Shown here piece by piece: positions 8,464 to 17,606 of a stretch of 64,000 bases of DNA (positions within the stretch are counted from its first letter, which is position 1; each line of letters opens with the position of its first letter). Source of the stretch: Saprospiraceae bacterium (lineage in GTDB: Bacteria; Bacteroidota; Bacteroidia; Chitinophagales; Saprospiraceae); contig JALHOZ010000002.1 of the NCBI GenBank assembly GCA_022842725.1, positions 183,431 through 247,430 on the forward strand. Reading direction: 5' to 3'. The notes under the pieces are model-generated. The model ran no database searches. It was not told the origin of the DNA and saw only the letters and a list, made by a program, of their open reading frames with translations. The position numbers and the translations under genes were made by a program.

Positions 8464-9737
8464 AAGCAGTCTTGAATTATTTAGCAAAAAACCCAACATT
8501 TAAGGTCGGAGGAATTTACACTGCAGTTTCCTTTTGGGACAGTTTTATTACCATGATCGCCGGAATTTTAATGATCAGATGGATTGAACCAGGTGAGCTT
8601 GGAATCTGGCAAAGTCTTACAATAGCGCAATTATACATCGGGATTTTTGAGGTGGGAATTACATCCGGTTTAAACAGAGAATTACCATATTCCTTTGGCA
8701 GAGGTGATAAAGAATTCGGATATGTTTTAGCTGAAACAACACAATCATACATGCGTTTGCTCAGCATCATTCTATCAGCGCTCACCTTTTTGTTTTGTTT
8801 GGTTTTATACTTATTAGCATTTGATTTAAAAATAGTTGCGGGTGCTTTAGTGATTGGCATTATGGCAGCAATCAATTTTTATGATCGTTATCTGACTGTT
8901 ACCTATAGGTCAAATGAAGCATTTTTATCGTTGTCAAAAGTGACATTTATAAAAACAATAAGTCAGATATTGTTACTTCCTCTTGTTTATTATGTAGAAT
9001 ACTATGGGCTGATTATTTATTCATTATTGGTTATTTTGATTTTTGTAGCATTAAAACACTTTAACCGCCCTATAAAGGTTAATTCAATGTTCAAAATGGA
9101 ACATTTTAAATTGCTTTTTAAAACCGGTTTTCCCGTGTTTGTAATGAATTATTTTCGCAGTCTGACAACTACCTTTAACAGAACTATAATTCTTGGTTTT
9201 GGTGGAGTACTTCAGGTTGGTTTATTTACTCCGGTAGCTGCCGTAGGGACCCTTATAGATATTATGCCTTCAGTCTTGGGCAATTTTTTTTTTCCGAAGA
9301 TGAATATTGTATTTGGACAAACAAATGATCCGAAAGTATTGTGGCCAATGGCTTTGAAATTAAACGGTCTTATGATTATTTTAGCTGTTCCGTTTATCTT
9401 AATTGGATGGTTTATCTTTCCGTTTATTATGGAAAATTATTTTCCGAAGTATATAGATTCTACCTTCGCTATGCAGTTGTTTACTTTTAATATGTTATTT
9501 GCAGGAACTTTGGTTTCTCATAATGTTTTATACGCTATTAAAAGCTACAAGAGCAGTTACTTTTTTAATATTTTCGAATTGGTAGTCAGAGCTGGTTTGC
9601 CTCTGATGGCAGTTGTATTTTTTTCAGGTAATCTTCTCACGTTGGTCGTTAAGGGATATCTGATATCGAGTTTGATTCTTTTTGTTTTAAATTTATATTT
9701 GATTAGGTCGGCTTTATTCAAACGAATAAATGAATAG
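8460..9737 (+). CDS. wzx: Wzx-like polysaccharide flippase
   Basis: This is a polytopic membrane protein of 425 residues with roughly a dozen hydrophobic segments and short charged loops, consistent with the polysaccharide transporter/MOP flippase superfamily. It would move the lipid-linked repeat unit across the inner membrane. The N-terminal part, with WIEPGELGIWQS and a second Arg/Glu-containing loop, looks like O-antigen flippases. The start is a GTG that overlaps the previous stop (GTGA). It is the only flippase candidate in the window and is paired with one polymerase-like gene at 10776, supporting a Wzx/Wzy-dependent assembly route. The gene symbol reflects role, not proven orthology. 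Confidence 0.82.
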   Translation: MKAVLNYLAKNPTFKVGGIYTAVSFWDSFITMIAGILMIRWIEPGELGIWQSLTIAQLYIGIFEVGITSGLNRELPYSFGRGDKEFGYVLAETTQSYMRLLSIILSALTFLFCLVLYLLAFDLKIVAGALVIGIMAAINFYDRYLTVTYRSNEAFLSLSKVTFIKTISQILLLPLVYYVEYYGLIIYSLLVILIFVALKHFNRPIKVNSMFKMEHFKLLFKTGFPVFVMNYFRSLTTTFNRTIILGFGGVLQVGLFTPVAAVGTLIDIMPSVLGNFFFPKMNIVFGQTNDPKVLWPMALKLNGLMIILAVPFILIGWFIFPFIMENYFPKYIDSTFAMQLFTFNMLFAGTLVSHNVLYAIKSYKSSYFFNIFELVVRAGLPLMAVVFFSGNLLTLVVKGYLISSLILFVLNLYLIRSALFKRINE

Positions 9738-10779
9738 GATTTTATTTTTGGTTCATACTGAATACCATCTTCTGATTACCTCAAAGATTATTTTTGATCA
9801 TTTCTGCGATGGTAATTCTGAGGTCGAAATTATCATGGGGAAAACTCATGGTAAATCGAGGTTAAAGGAAAGTTATGATTTTTCAGAGTTTACCAATGTC
9901 ATCATTAATGAAATTTATTACGATGAATTTGACAGGAAACCTAATAAGTTATTGCAGGAACTTGCAGCAAGAATATTGAATACAAATTATTCAAGATTTT
10001 ATTTCTTTCAGGAACACCATCCTGTGCCTGTTTATTTTGCATATCAAATGCATAAAAGAGGTACAACAGTATGTTTAGCTCCAGATGGCGCAAAAGCGTA
10101 CAACAGAATAACAAAAATAGCTCCAAGGTGGAGTACACTGGCATATATATGGTATCACCGTTTTTTAATAGCCAACGGTTTTTATTTTTGGAGAATGCCA
10201 TGGCCTGAATTAAGGTATGCATCCTTTTCATTTATAGATGAAGTATGGCTGACCTATACGGAAAAATACCTGAACTGGAACAATAAAAAGCTCGTAAAAA
10301 TTAATAATGAGTTCGATAAAGAAGCGATGAAGATGATCCTACAAATCTTTCATTTTTCCGGAGAGAATCTTGTCGAAAGGAACAATATAATATTTTTTAT
10401 AAATCAAAATTTTGAAGACGATGGATTGTGTTCGTTTGAAATTGAATTTCTAAACGGAATGAGACAGCAACATCCGGATAAAAGGATTGTTGTCAAACTG
10501 CACCCCAATACTATAGAAAAACAAAAAAAAGCTATCAGTGAAATACAGAATGTCTTTTTATTAATGGACAACGTCCCTGCTGAATTGTATATATTGAGTT
10601 TGACAAACTCATTAGTGGTTAGTTTCTGGTCAACTTCCAATCTGACGTTCAATCCGGAATGTCGTTTTTATTGGGCTTATCCCATGATAGAAGACAGGGG
10701 ACTCATGATTAAATATTTTTTTCTTTCAGACCCGACAGATTATATACGACATGTACATCATGTTACTGAAATTATATGA
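9730..10779 (+). CDS. Candidate nonulosonate/sialyl-type glycosyltransferase (GT52/polysialyltransferase-like)
   Basis: The protein begins LFLVHTEYHLLIT, like the first strand of GT52 and bacterial polysialyltransferases. It carries the sparse motifs used by GT-B sialyltransferases: an acidic-Gly site at Asp119-Gly120 (APDGAKAY), His258-Pro259 (KLHPN) and a Ser-rich site at about 298-303 (SFWSTS). It has no GT4 EX7E signature. The gene lies directly after the CMP-sugar synthetase and flippase, overlapping the flippase by eight bases and the polymerase by four. I infer that it uses the CMP-activated sugar made by this block. The match rests on motifs only, so a CDP-glycerol or other GT-B transferase is the alternative. 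Confidence 0.6.
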   Translation: MNRILFLVHTEYHLLITSKIIFDHFCDGNSEVEIIMGKTHGKSRLKESYDFSEFTNVIINEIYYDEFDRKPNKLLQELAARILNTNYSRFYFFQEHHPVPVYFAYQMHKRGTTVCLAPDGAKAYNRITKIAPRWSTLAYIWYHRFLIANGFYFWRMPWPELRYASFSFIDEVWLTYTEKYLNWNNKKLVKINNEFDKEAMKMILQIFHFSGENLVERNNIIFFINQNFEDDGLCSFEIEFLNGMRQQHPDKRIVVKLHPNTIEKQKKAISEIQNVFLLMDNVPAELYILSLTNSLVVSFWSTSNLTFNPECRFYWAYPMIEDRGLMIKYFFLSDPTDYIRHVHHVTEII

Positions 10780-12023
10780 GAGTCGTTTCCGAAAAAAATA
10801 TTGCTAAACTTTTGTATCTGCTTTTTTTTATATGGCCGGTATTGGGTTTGTTTTATATTTACAAATATATAAACACAAATTCCGGTAGATTTTTTTATGT
10901 ATTGTTTTTTGCTCTGATAGGATTTACCTACCATATAGGAAATACGGGTTATGATACATATGCCTACTATACATGGTTTCAGGAACAATCAGCCCTGTCT
11001 TTCGGAGATTATTTTTCAGAAATTATCAGGAGGTTTTCTATTCAAAGTTTAAAACCTGAAATATTTCAATACTCCATAGAATTCTGGGTCTCAAGAGTTA
11101 CTGATAATGCCAGTGTTTATTTTTGTGCTTTAAGTACAATATTGGGTATTGCCTTGGTTAAAAACCTTGGACTGCTAACGAATATGTATAATGAAAACAA
11201 AACCTTTTACGGTTTACTATTTATTGTTTTTCTGATAGTGTTGGTGTCACCACTCAGAATTGCCTCTTTCAGGCATTATCTGGCAGGTTTGGTCTTTGTG
11301 TACAGTGCGTTTCAAGTAATTGTGAACGGCGATAAAAAATATATTATTGGAATATTTTCAACTGTTCTTATTCATATTGGTTTTTCAATCGGAATCATTT
11401 TGTTTTTATTGTATTATCTGATTGGAAATCGTTTTCCTGTGTATTTGATTTTGCTTGGGACAAGTTATTTTTTGTCAGAATCACTTATTACATTGATGAT
11501 AGAGAATTCGGAGTTTTTTTCCGGTGACTTCAAAACCAAAGCTGCAGCATATTCATATGAAGGATTTATAAAGGAGACTACAAAGTCTCAGCAGCAGGGT
11601 TTATTCCTGTTGAGAATATTGGTTAATTGGACCCGATACTTCTTTTTTATCTTTACAACCTTCTGGTATTTTAAAATCAAGGATATGGACAATGGAAGTA
11701 AAGGTTTGTATTATTTGAGTGTCATCTTTTTTTCTTTTACAATTCTTACTCAGGAAATCATAGCCATATCCAACCGTTTTTCTGTTATTTATTTTTTATT
11801 GTGTTGTGTTTATTTTGTAAGGATTTTTTCTCTCTATTCTCCCAAAAAAAACTTTGTATTTACTGTATCTACAATATTTATTTTGGCCCTGAATATTGTG
11901 GTTATTGGCAGACAGACAGCTGAATTTATTAATGCAAGTATTTTACTCCCATTTTTACCGGTTCAGCTTTTTGTAAAAAGTGAGCTTCTGTTACTTGATA
12001 TACTTGATTTTTTCAGATCCTGA
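10776..12023 (+). CDS. EpsG/Wzy-like polysaccharide polymerase
   Basis: This is a membrane protein of 415 residues with about ten or more hydrophobic helices. Two stretches resemble the EpsG family: YHIGNTGYDTYAYYTWF near residue 50, and PLRIASFRHYLAGLVFVYSA near residue 160, followed by a helix ending in a His-containing loop (LIHIGFS). EpsG-type proteins polymerise or help polymerise repeat units at the outer face of the inner membrane. It sits at the end of the overlapping block that contains the flippase, as expected for a Wzy. Its start overlaps the preceding stop (ATGA) and the next gene begins two bases after its stop. Confidence 0.75.
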   Translation: MRVVSEKNIAKLLYLLFFIWPVLGLFYIYKYINTNSGRFFYVLFFALIGFTYHIGNTGYDTYAYYTWFQEQSALSFGDYFSEIIRRFSIQSLKPEIFQYSIEFWVSRVTDNASVYFCALSTILGIALVKNLGLLTNMYNENKTFYGLLFIVFLIVLVSPLRIASFRHYLAGLVFVYSAFQVIVNGDKKYIIGIFSTVLIHIGFSIGIILFLLYYLIGNRFPVYLILLGTSYFLSESLITLMIENSEFFSGDFKTKAAAYSYEGFIKETTKSQQQGLFLLRILVNWTRYFFFIFTTFWYFKIKDMDNGSKGLYYLSVIFFSFTILTQEIIAISNRFSVIYFLLCCVYFVRIFSLYSPKKNFVFTVSTIFILALNIVVIGRQTAEFINASILLPFLPVQLFVKSELLLLDILDFFRS

Positions 12024-12025
12024 TC

Positions 12026-14518
12026 ATGAATGAGAATATCAATAATAACTGCTGTTTAATGACTTCAAAATTTAAAAATATTTATTATATTAAGTTAATT
12101 TGCTTTTATGTCTTTTTGGGTTTAATTTCTTGCAGTAGAGTTGTTAAAAACAAAGAAATTTTAGTTAATAATGACGATGTAAGCTTATTTTTGTCAGGTA
12201 ATGGAACAAAAACAATAGATAATAAAATCTATAATTTACAGGGCAAAACAATACATGTCTCAGGGACTTTGTCTTTTAAAAACGGAGGCAAAATTATAAA
12301 CGGAACGCTCACAGGCAAAGGTGTAAAAATATTATCAAGCGGAAATACATCCATATTTGAAAATATATCAGTAAAGGGTAAATGGGATGTGCCGGAAGGA
12401 TATTTGTATTGGTTTTCTGACGGCAGTGACCCTTTTCTGAATTTTAAAGCATTGTGTTCGCTTGTTGAAATGGAATCAGTTTGTGTATTGGATAAGATGT
12501 ATGCCATTAGTACATCAACTGCACACGAACATTACAGAACTACCAAATCCGTACGCATAAGAGGTGTAAAAAGAAAAGAATGCGGCCTTGTACTGAAAAC
12601 AAAACACAGTCATTCGAATGCCTATTTCAGGAGTGTTTCCGGAAATAATATTTATCTAAAAAACATGACTCTGGTAACAGAGGATTATAAAAATAAAATG
12701 GCACCAAAAGGCTATGATTACTATTTCGCATGGTCGTATTATTCTTCGGTTGATCGGGAATCTAAACCGGACATGCAATATTTTAAAATAGAGTCCTGTG
12801 ATATTTTAGGAGCTGTAAGTTTCAGGTATTCTTCCAGTGCTCAGAATACCACACCTTCAGAAATGTTGCAAACAGGTATTGATACAATTTTGGTGTTAAA
12901 CAGTAAAATTGAAGATTGTGTCTCCTTGATTGAATTGTCAAATGGCAGATATGATATTTCAAGAATAGAAAATAACGAAATAAAAAATATATACGGACCT
13001 GTTTTTTATTATCCTTTAGGCGATTTAACAAGTCCTTTTTCTCCAACTGAATTATCGAAATTGAGGAAATCTTTTGTTTTTCGTAATAACCGTGTGTATG
13101 GTGAAAGGCCTGTTTTCAGTAAAGGAGAAGGGTATATGAGTTCTTTTGTTGTAAAGGGAGCTGAAATCCTTATTGAAAATAATGTATTTGAAAATATTAT
13201 CAACGAAAATGATGAAATTGAAACGGTTCCGTTTTACGCATCAGCATTAATACAAACTAAAATATTAGGTAACAGAGTAATAAATTGTTTAGGAAGGGGT
13301 TATTCGCCAATGGTTGGTGGCTCAAATTGTTTTTTAAGAATACGCGGTTCCAAAAATGTACTTGTTGACAGCAATTATTTTGAATTAAATTCAAAAGCAT
13401 TGGCGGCTTTAAATGTTATAAAAAATGAAAATTCAGATTTAAGCACAGCCAATATTGCCAAATTCAGGTTTGCTCTTTGGACTTCAAATTTAAATGATGA
13501 TGACTTCACTGCAAAATATGAATTTACAAACAATATATTTAATCTTGCTGTTCTTGCGGATCATTGTATTATGTCAAGATCTCATGTTTTATTTAAAAAT
13601 AATAAAATAGCAATTCAATATCTTGCTAAGTACGATAGTAATAATTGGGGAATTGGAGGAGAGGCACACGATGGTTCTTTGATTGTTCTCCGGGATAAAA
13701 CCAAAGCAGGAAATCTGATATTTGAAAATAATGATATTGAAATAAAAATATCCGCATCTCCCCAATTTCTGTTCACCAAAGATGTAAATGATAATAAGGA
13801 ATATTTAAATGTAACTTACAGAAATAATATTTTTAGATTCAACGGTGAAGTAAGTTTAGCGATGCCCAAATCTAAAGAAATGTTTGCATCCAATCAACTA
13901 ATAGGGACAGGAAATATCTCTTATAACGAATCAACTACAAATTCTCCTGAAATAACTATTCAAAAAATGAATCTTACACAAAAAATCACCAACTATAAAG
14001 CCGGGGCAAATTCACCGATTCATATTAAAATGTCAGGAATTGCTAAAGTAGTTGCTGAAAACAATCAAGATTCCGTTATTAATCTTTTGAATATACGGTT
14101 TCAGGATTTATTTGCAAACCAATCTTTAAAAATGAGCCCGATAGTAATAAATATTAAAGGAAATTATATTCAAAAAAATGGTACAAAGATTACGGAGGAG
14201 TTTCAGGTTTTAGTGAAGGATTTTTCATCCGTATATTATATGGGCTTAAGGAATAATCTTGAACGAACGAGTACGTTCTGGACTCCGAGAAATAAGCATT
14301 ACAGAAATGAGGTATTGCAGGTGAATGGAATTCCTGCAAAATTTCCTTTGACCATTTCCTCCACGTTTAGACAAAAGTCAATAGATAATTATGGGTATTT
14401 ATTGATTACTGGTACCAAAGATGTAAAATCTTTTGATGTTTCGATATCAGTCGAGCCTAATATTAAAAAAGTATATGTTGAGTCTGAACTTATCAGACAA
14501 GTAAAAAAAATTAATTGA
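12026..14518 (+). CDS. Large lipoprotein with predicted parallel beta-helix
   Basis: A lipoprotein signal is visible: a Lys-containing n-region, a hydrophobic stretch and the lipobox-like LGLISC. A start at ATG 12059 would give the cleaner signal peptide; ATG 12026 lies two bases after the previous stop and could be coupled. The roughly 800-residue mature part is rich in short Asn-containing strands of the kind IENNVFENI, LFKNNKIAI, FENNDIEIKI and YRNNIFRF. These look like turns of a right-handed parallel beta-helix, the fold of pectate lyases and other polysaccharide-active proteins. No catalytic motif is recognised. Its position between the polymerase and the L-FucNAc genes suggests an outer-membrane or periplasmic protein that binds, cuts or modifies the polymer, but this is inference. 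Confidence 0.7.
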   Translation: MNENINNNCCLMTSKFKNIYYIKLICFYVFLGLISCSRVVKNKEILVNNDDVSLFLSGNGTKTIDNKIYNLQGKTIHVSGTLSFKNGGKIINGTLTGKGVKILSSGNTSIFENISVKGKWDVPEGYLYWFSDGSDPFLNFKALCSLVEMESVCVLDKMYAISTSTAHEHYRTTKSVRIRGVKRKECGLVLKTKHSHSNAYFRSVSGNNIYLKNMTLVTEDYKNKMAPKGYDYYFAWSYYSSVDRESKPDMQYFKIESCDILGAVSFRYSSSAQNTTPSEMLQTGIDTILVLNSKIEDCVSLIELSNGRYDISRIENNEIKNIYGPVFYYPLGDLTSPFSPTELSKLRKSFVFRNNRVYGERPVFSKGEGYMSSFVVKGAEILIENNVFENIINENDEIETVPFYASALIQTKILGNRVINCLGRGYSPMVGGSNCFLRIRGSKNVLVDSNYFELNSKALAALNVIKNENSDLSTANIAKFRFALWTSNLNDDDFTAKYEFTNNIFNLAVLADHCIMSRSHVLFKNNKIAIQYLAKYDSNNWGIGGEAHDGSLIVLRDKTKAGNLIFENNDIEIKISASPQFLFTKDVNDNKEYLNVTYRNNIFRFNGEVSLAMPKSKEMFASNQLIGTGNISYNESTTNSPEITIQKMNLTQKITNYKAGANSPIHIKMSGIAKVVAENNQDSVINLLNIRFQDLFANQSLKMSPIVINIKGNYIQKNGTKITEEFQVLVKDFSSVYYMGLRNNLERTSTFWTPRNKHYRNEVLQVNGIPAKFPLTISSTFRQKSIDNYGYLLITGTKDVKSFDVSISVEPNIKKVYVESELIRQVKKIN

Positions 14519-14545
14519 ACCTTTTATTATTTAAACTAATAATTG

Positions 14546-15562
14546 ATGCAAAATAAAACACTTCTCATTACCGGTGGAACCGGTTCATTTGGCAACGCTG
14601 TTCTCAAACGCTTTTTGAATAGCGACCATTTCAGCGAGATTCGGGTATTCAGTAGGGATGAAAAAAAACAGGATGACATGAGGCGTCACTTGAATAATCC
14701 TAAAGTGAAGTTTTATATCGGAGATGTAAGAGATTACAAAAGTATAGAACCGGCAGTCGTTGGTGTTGACTATATTTTTCATGCCGCGGCCCTCAAGCAA
14801 GTACCTTCTTGTGAGTTTTTTCCATTAGAAGCGGTTAAAACCAATGTATTGGGAACAGAAAATCTTTTGGATGTTGCCATAAAAAATAAAGTAAAAAAAG
14901 TTGTGGTGCTCAGTACCGACAAAGCTGTATATCCTATTAATGCTATGGGCATTTCTAAGGCCATGATGGAAAAAGTAATGGTAGCAAAATCACGCCTTTC
15001 GAGCGATACCATTTTGTGTGGGACCCGTTATGGTAATGTAATGGCGAGTAGGGGATCTGTAATTCCGTTATTTGCCGAGCAGATTAAAAAAGGATTGCCT
15101 CTGACTATAACTGACCCGAATATGACCAGGTTTATGATGACTCTCGAAGATGCCGTTGATCTGGTTCTTTTTGCTTTTGAACATGGAAATGCAGGTGATA
15201 TTTTTGTTCAAAAATCACCGGCATCAACCATTGCAACTCTGGCTGAATCATTAAATCATTTGTATAAAGCTCAAAATGAAGTTGTAGTCATCGGTACCCG
15301 CCACGGCGAAAAATTGTATGAAACCCTGGTTAACCGCGAAGAAATGGCAAAGGCAGAAAATCTGGAACATTATTACCGGATTCCTGCTGACAACAGGGAT
15401 TTGAATTATGCAAGGTATTTTTCAGAAGGTGAGCCTGACATGGAAAATATGGAAGAATATCATTCACATAATACACATAGGTTGGATGTTCAGGGAACAA
15501 AAGATTTATTGATGAAATTATCCTTTATCCGTGAAGATGTTGAGAAATTAAATAATGGTTGA
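14546..15562 (+). CDS. UDP-GlcNAc 4,6-dehydratase/5-epimerase of the L-FucNAc pathway (FnlA/CapE-like)
   Basis: This is predicted to perform the first step to UDP-L-FucNAc: dehydration at C4/C6 and inversion at C5 of UDP-GlcNAc. The NAD motif is ITGGTGSFG near residue 8. The catalytic area is LSTDKAVYPINAMGISKAMMEK, cited here as Ser123, Met134 and Lys138, the Tyr-to-Met variant of this family. The C-terminal region with GTRHGEKLYETL and RIPADNRDLNY is typical of CapE/FnlA and distinguishes it from PseB. The ATG at 14546 is preferred over a TTG three bases upstream. The CapF-like gene follows after 33 bases and the CapG-like enzyme is at 17606. Confidence 0.92.
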   Translation: MQNKTLLITGGTGSFGNAVLKRFLNSDHFSEIRVFSRDEKKQDDMRRHLNNPKVKFYIGDVRDYKSIEPAVVGVDYIFHAAALKQVPSCEFFPLEAVKTNVLGTENLLDVAIKNKVKKVVVLSTDKAVYPINAMGISKAMMEKVMVAKSRLSSDTILCGTRYGNVMASRGSVIPLFAEQIKKGLPLTITDPNMTRFMMTLEDAVDLVLFAFEHGNAGDIFVQKSPASTIATLAESLNHLYKAQNEVVVIGTRHGEKLYETLVNREEMAKAENLEHYYRIPADNRDLNYARYFSEGEPDMENMEEYHSHNTHRLDVQGTKDLLMKLSFIREDVEKLNNG

Positions 15563-15595
15563 TAAAAGTATCATAAAAAGATTCAATTTTTAATA

Positions 15596-16702
15596 ATGAA
15601 AATCGGAATTACAGGAGCTAATGGTTTTGTCGGAAAACATCTGACCAATTACCTTTCACTGAATACTGAAGTAGAACTAATACCTTTTGAAAGAAGTTTT
15701 TTTGAAGATGAGGTAAAGTTGGATACATTCGTAAGATCCTGCGAAAGTATCGTCCATTTAGCAGGACTTAACCGACATTCTTCACCTGAATTGATGTTTG
15801 AAACCAATGTTGCCCTTTGTGCAATATTGGTGGAATCTTGCCGGAGAACCTCAAGTCAACCCCATATTTTATTTTCTTCGTCCACACAAGAAGATGAAAG
15901 TACTTTGTATGGGCAATCTAAAAAAAAAGGTCGTGAAATACTCGAATCATGGGCAATTGAAAATGATGCTTTGGTGACAGGTGCAATAATTCCAAATGTT
16001 TTTGGTCCTTTCGGTGTCCCGTTTTATAATTCAGTCGTGGCAACTTTTTGTCACCAGATTAATAAGGGCGAAAGTCCAAAAATCATTGAGGACAAAACAT
16101 TAAAGATGATATATATCAATGATTTGGTCGTCAAATTATTTGATCTCATTAAACATCCTTTGTCGGGCAGGATAGAGATACCCCATCAATATACAGTGAA
16201 TGTTTCTGAAATATTACAAGCATTGCTATCGTTCAGCGATGATTATGTGAGACAAGGAATCATTCCTGATATATCCACTCCTTTTTATCTCGACCTTTTT
16301 AATACGTTTCGTTGTTACGTTCCGAAAGAACATTATCCTGTACCCTTTACACTGAATACGGATAATAGGGGAAGTTTTGTAGAGATTGCCAGAACAAAAA
16401 CATCAGGACAATTTTCTTATTCCACCACCAAGCCAGGGATTACCAGAGGTAATCATTTTCATACCCGTAAAGCCGAGAGATTTGCAGTCATCAATGGCAA
16501 AGCAAAAATTTCTCTTAGAAAAATAGGGGAAACGGAAGTTACAGATTATTTTATTGACGGCAGTGCTCCGGCTTTTGTCGACATGCCCATATGGCACACA
16601 CATAATATTACCAATATAGGTGAAGAAGAATTGGTGACGTTGTTTTGGATCAATGAACCTTATGATGCGGAAGACCCGGATACCTATTTTCTAAATGTTT
16701 AA
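15596..16702 (+). CDS. Bifunctional reductase/3-epimerase of the L-FucNAc pathway (FnlB/CapF-like)
   Basis: This two-domain enzyme has an N-terminal SDR domain (GITGANGFVG at residues 3-12, YGQSKKKGRE in the catalytic helix) and a C-terminal cupin domain (about 250-368, with GITRGNHFHTRKAERF and the His-containing IWHTHNITN). In characterised CapF the cupin epimerises C3 and the SDR part reduces C4 to give UDP-6-deoxy-L-talNAc. The length of 368 residues is standard. It lies directly downstream of the FnlA/CapE-like gene. Its stop codon TAA runs into a stretch of 13 A residues at 16701-16713, where the next gene begins. Confidence 0.93.
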   Translation: MKIGITGANGFVGKHLTNYLSLNTEVELIPFERSFFEDEVKLDTFVRSCESIVHLAGLNRHSSPELMFETNVALCAILVESCRRTSSQPHILFSSSTQEDESTLYGQSKKKGREILESWAIENDALVTGAIIPNVFGPFGVPFYNSVVATFCHQINKGESPKIIEDKTLKMIYINDLVVKLFDLIKHPLSGRIEIPHQYTVNVSEILQALLSFSDDYVRQGIIPDISTPFYLDLFNTFRCYVPKEHYPVPFTLNTDNRGSFVEIARTKTSGQFSYSTTKPGITRGNHFHTRKAERFAVINGKAKISLRKIGETEVTDYFIDGSAPAFVDMPIWHTHNITNIGEEELVTLFWINEPYDAEDPDTYFLNV

Positions 16703-17606
16703 AAAAAAAAAAATGAAGAATATAATTATATCGTTTTTTAAGAAATTAGGATTGCGTCCTTTCTTAAAAAATATTCAAAAATCCATAAACTATGAACGTT
16801 CCATTACCTTAAATGATAAAAAGTTTAAGACGCTTCAATTATATGGGGCCGTTTGTGTTGTAAATGAACCTTGGATGATCACGATGTTAGATAATATCTT
16901 AAAGATTAAGTCAAAAGGTATTATGGATGTAGGTGTCAATATTGGTCAGACCTTGATGGAAATTAAAAGCTTAAAGCCAGATATTCCCTACATAGGATTT
17001 GAACCTAATGCTAGCTGTGTAATGTATGTAGAGGAATTGATCAGGATAAATAAATTTACTAATGTAACTCTTGTCCCTGTAGGTCTATTTAAAGAGGATG
17101 GTTTGTTTACGTTAGATTTATATTACGATGATATGACTAATAGTGGCGGGTCTATAATACAAGATTATTGGGCTTATACCAAAAAAAATCCTGTATTTAG
17201 AAAAATGGTTGTTCCGGTTATGTCTTTTGCAACCATTAATAAATCGATTCCAAGCGTTGATTACGACATCGTTAAAATTGATGTGGAAGGTGCAGAAATG
17301 GAAGTGTTAGAAACGCTGATCGACGAAATAGTTTTAAGAAAGCCAATCATAGTTATTGAGATACTTTCGGCTTATTCAGAAGAAAATACATTAAGAGTAG
17401 AAAGACAAAATAGAATACTTGATATAGTGAATCAATTAGACTATAAAATTTTATTAATACAAGAAGATGAAGATCACCAGCTCAAAGCATTAAAAAGTAT
17501 TACGTTTTTTGATGTAAATGCAGATCCAAACCAATGCAATTATGTTTTTTACAGTAATGACGATAGTGAAAAAGTGAATACAATATTTGAAAAATATTTA
17601 AAATAA
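16695..17606 (+). CDS. FkbM-family SAM-dependent methyltransferase
   Basis: The SAM-binding motif is MDVGVNIGQTLMEIK (about residue 77), followed by the acidic strand IGFEPNAS and the FkbM signature VKIDVEGAEMEVLETL near residue 195. Such enzymes usually methylate hydroxyls of sugars or polyketides. Two starts are possible: ATG 16695, which overlaps the CapF stop and reads through A13 as a Lys run, or ATG 16713 at the end of the A13 tract. The second gives a protein of 297 residues and cannot be disturbed by slippage in the tract. The gene interrupts the usual CapE-CapF-CapG order, which suggests a later insertion into the L-FucNAc cassette. Acceptor unknown. Confidence 0.85.
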   Translation: MFKKKKMKNIIISFFKKLGLRPFLKNIQKSINYERSITLNDKKFKTLQLYGAVCVVNEPWMITMLDNILKIKSKGIMDVGVNIGQTLMEIKSLKPDIPYIGFEPNASCVMYVEELIRINKFTNVTLVPVGLFKEDGLFTLDLYYDDMTNSGGSIIQDYWAYTKKNPVFRKMVVPVMSFATINKSIPSVDYDIVKIDVEGAEMEVLETLIDEIVLRKPIIVIEILSAYSEENTLRVERQNRILDIVNQLDYKILLIQEDEDHQLKALKSITFFDVNADPNQCNYVFYSNDDSEKVNTIFEKYLK

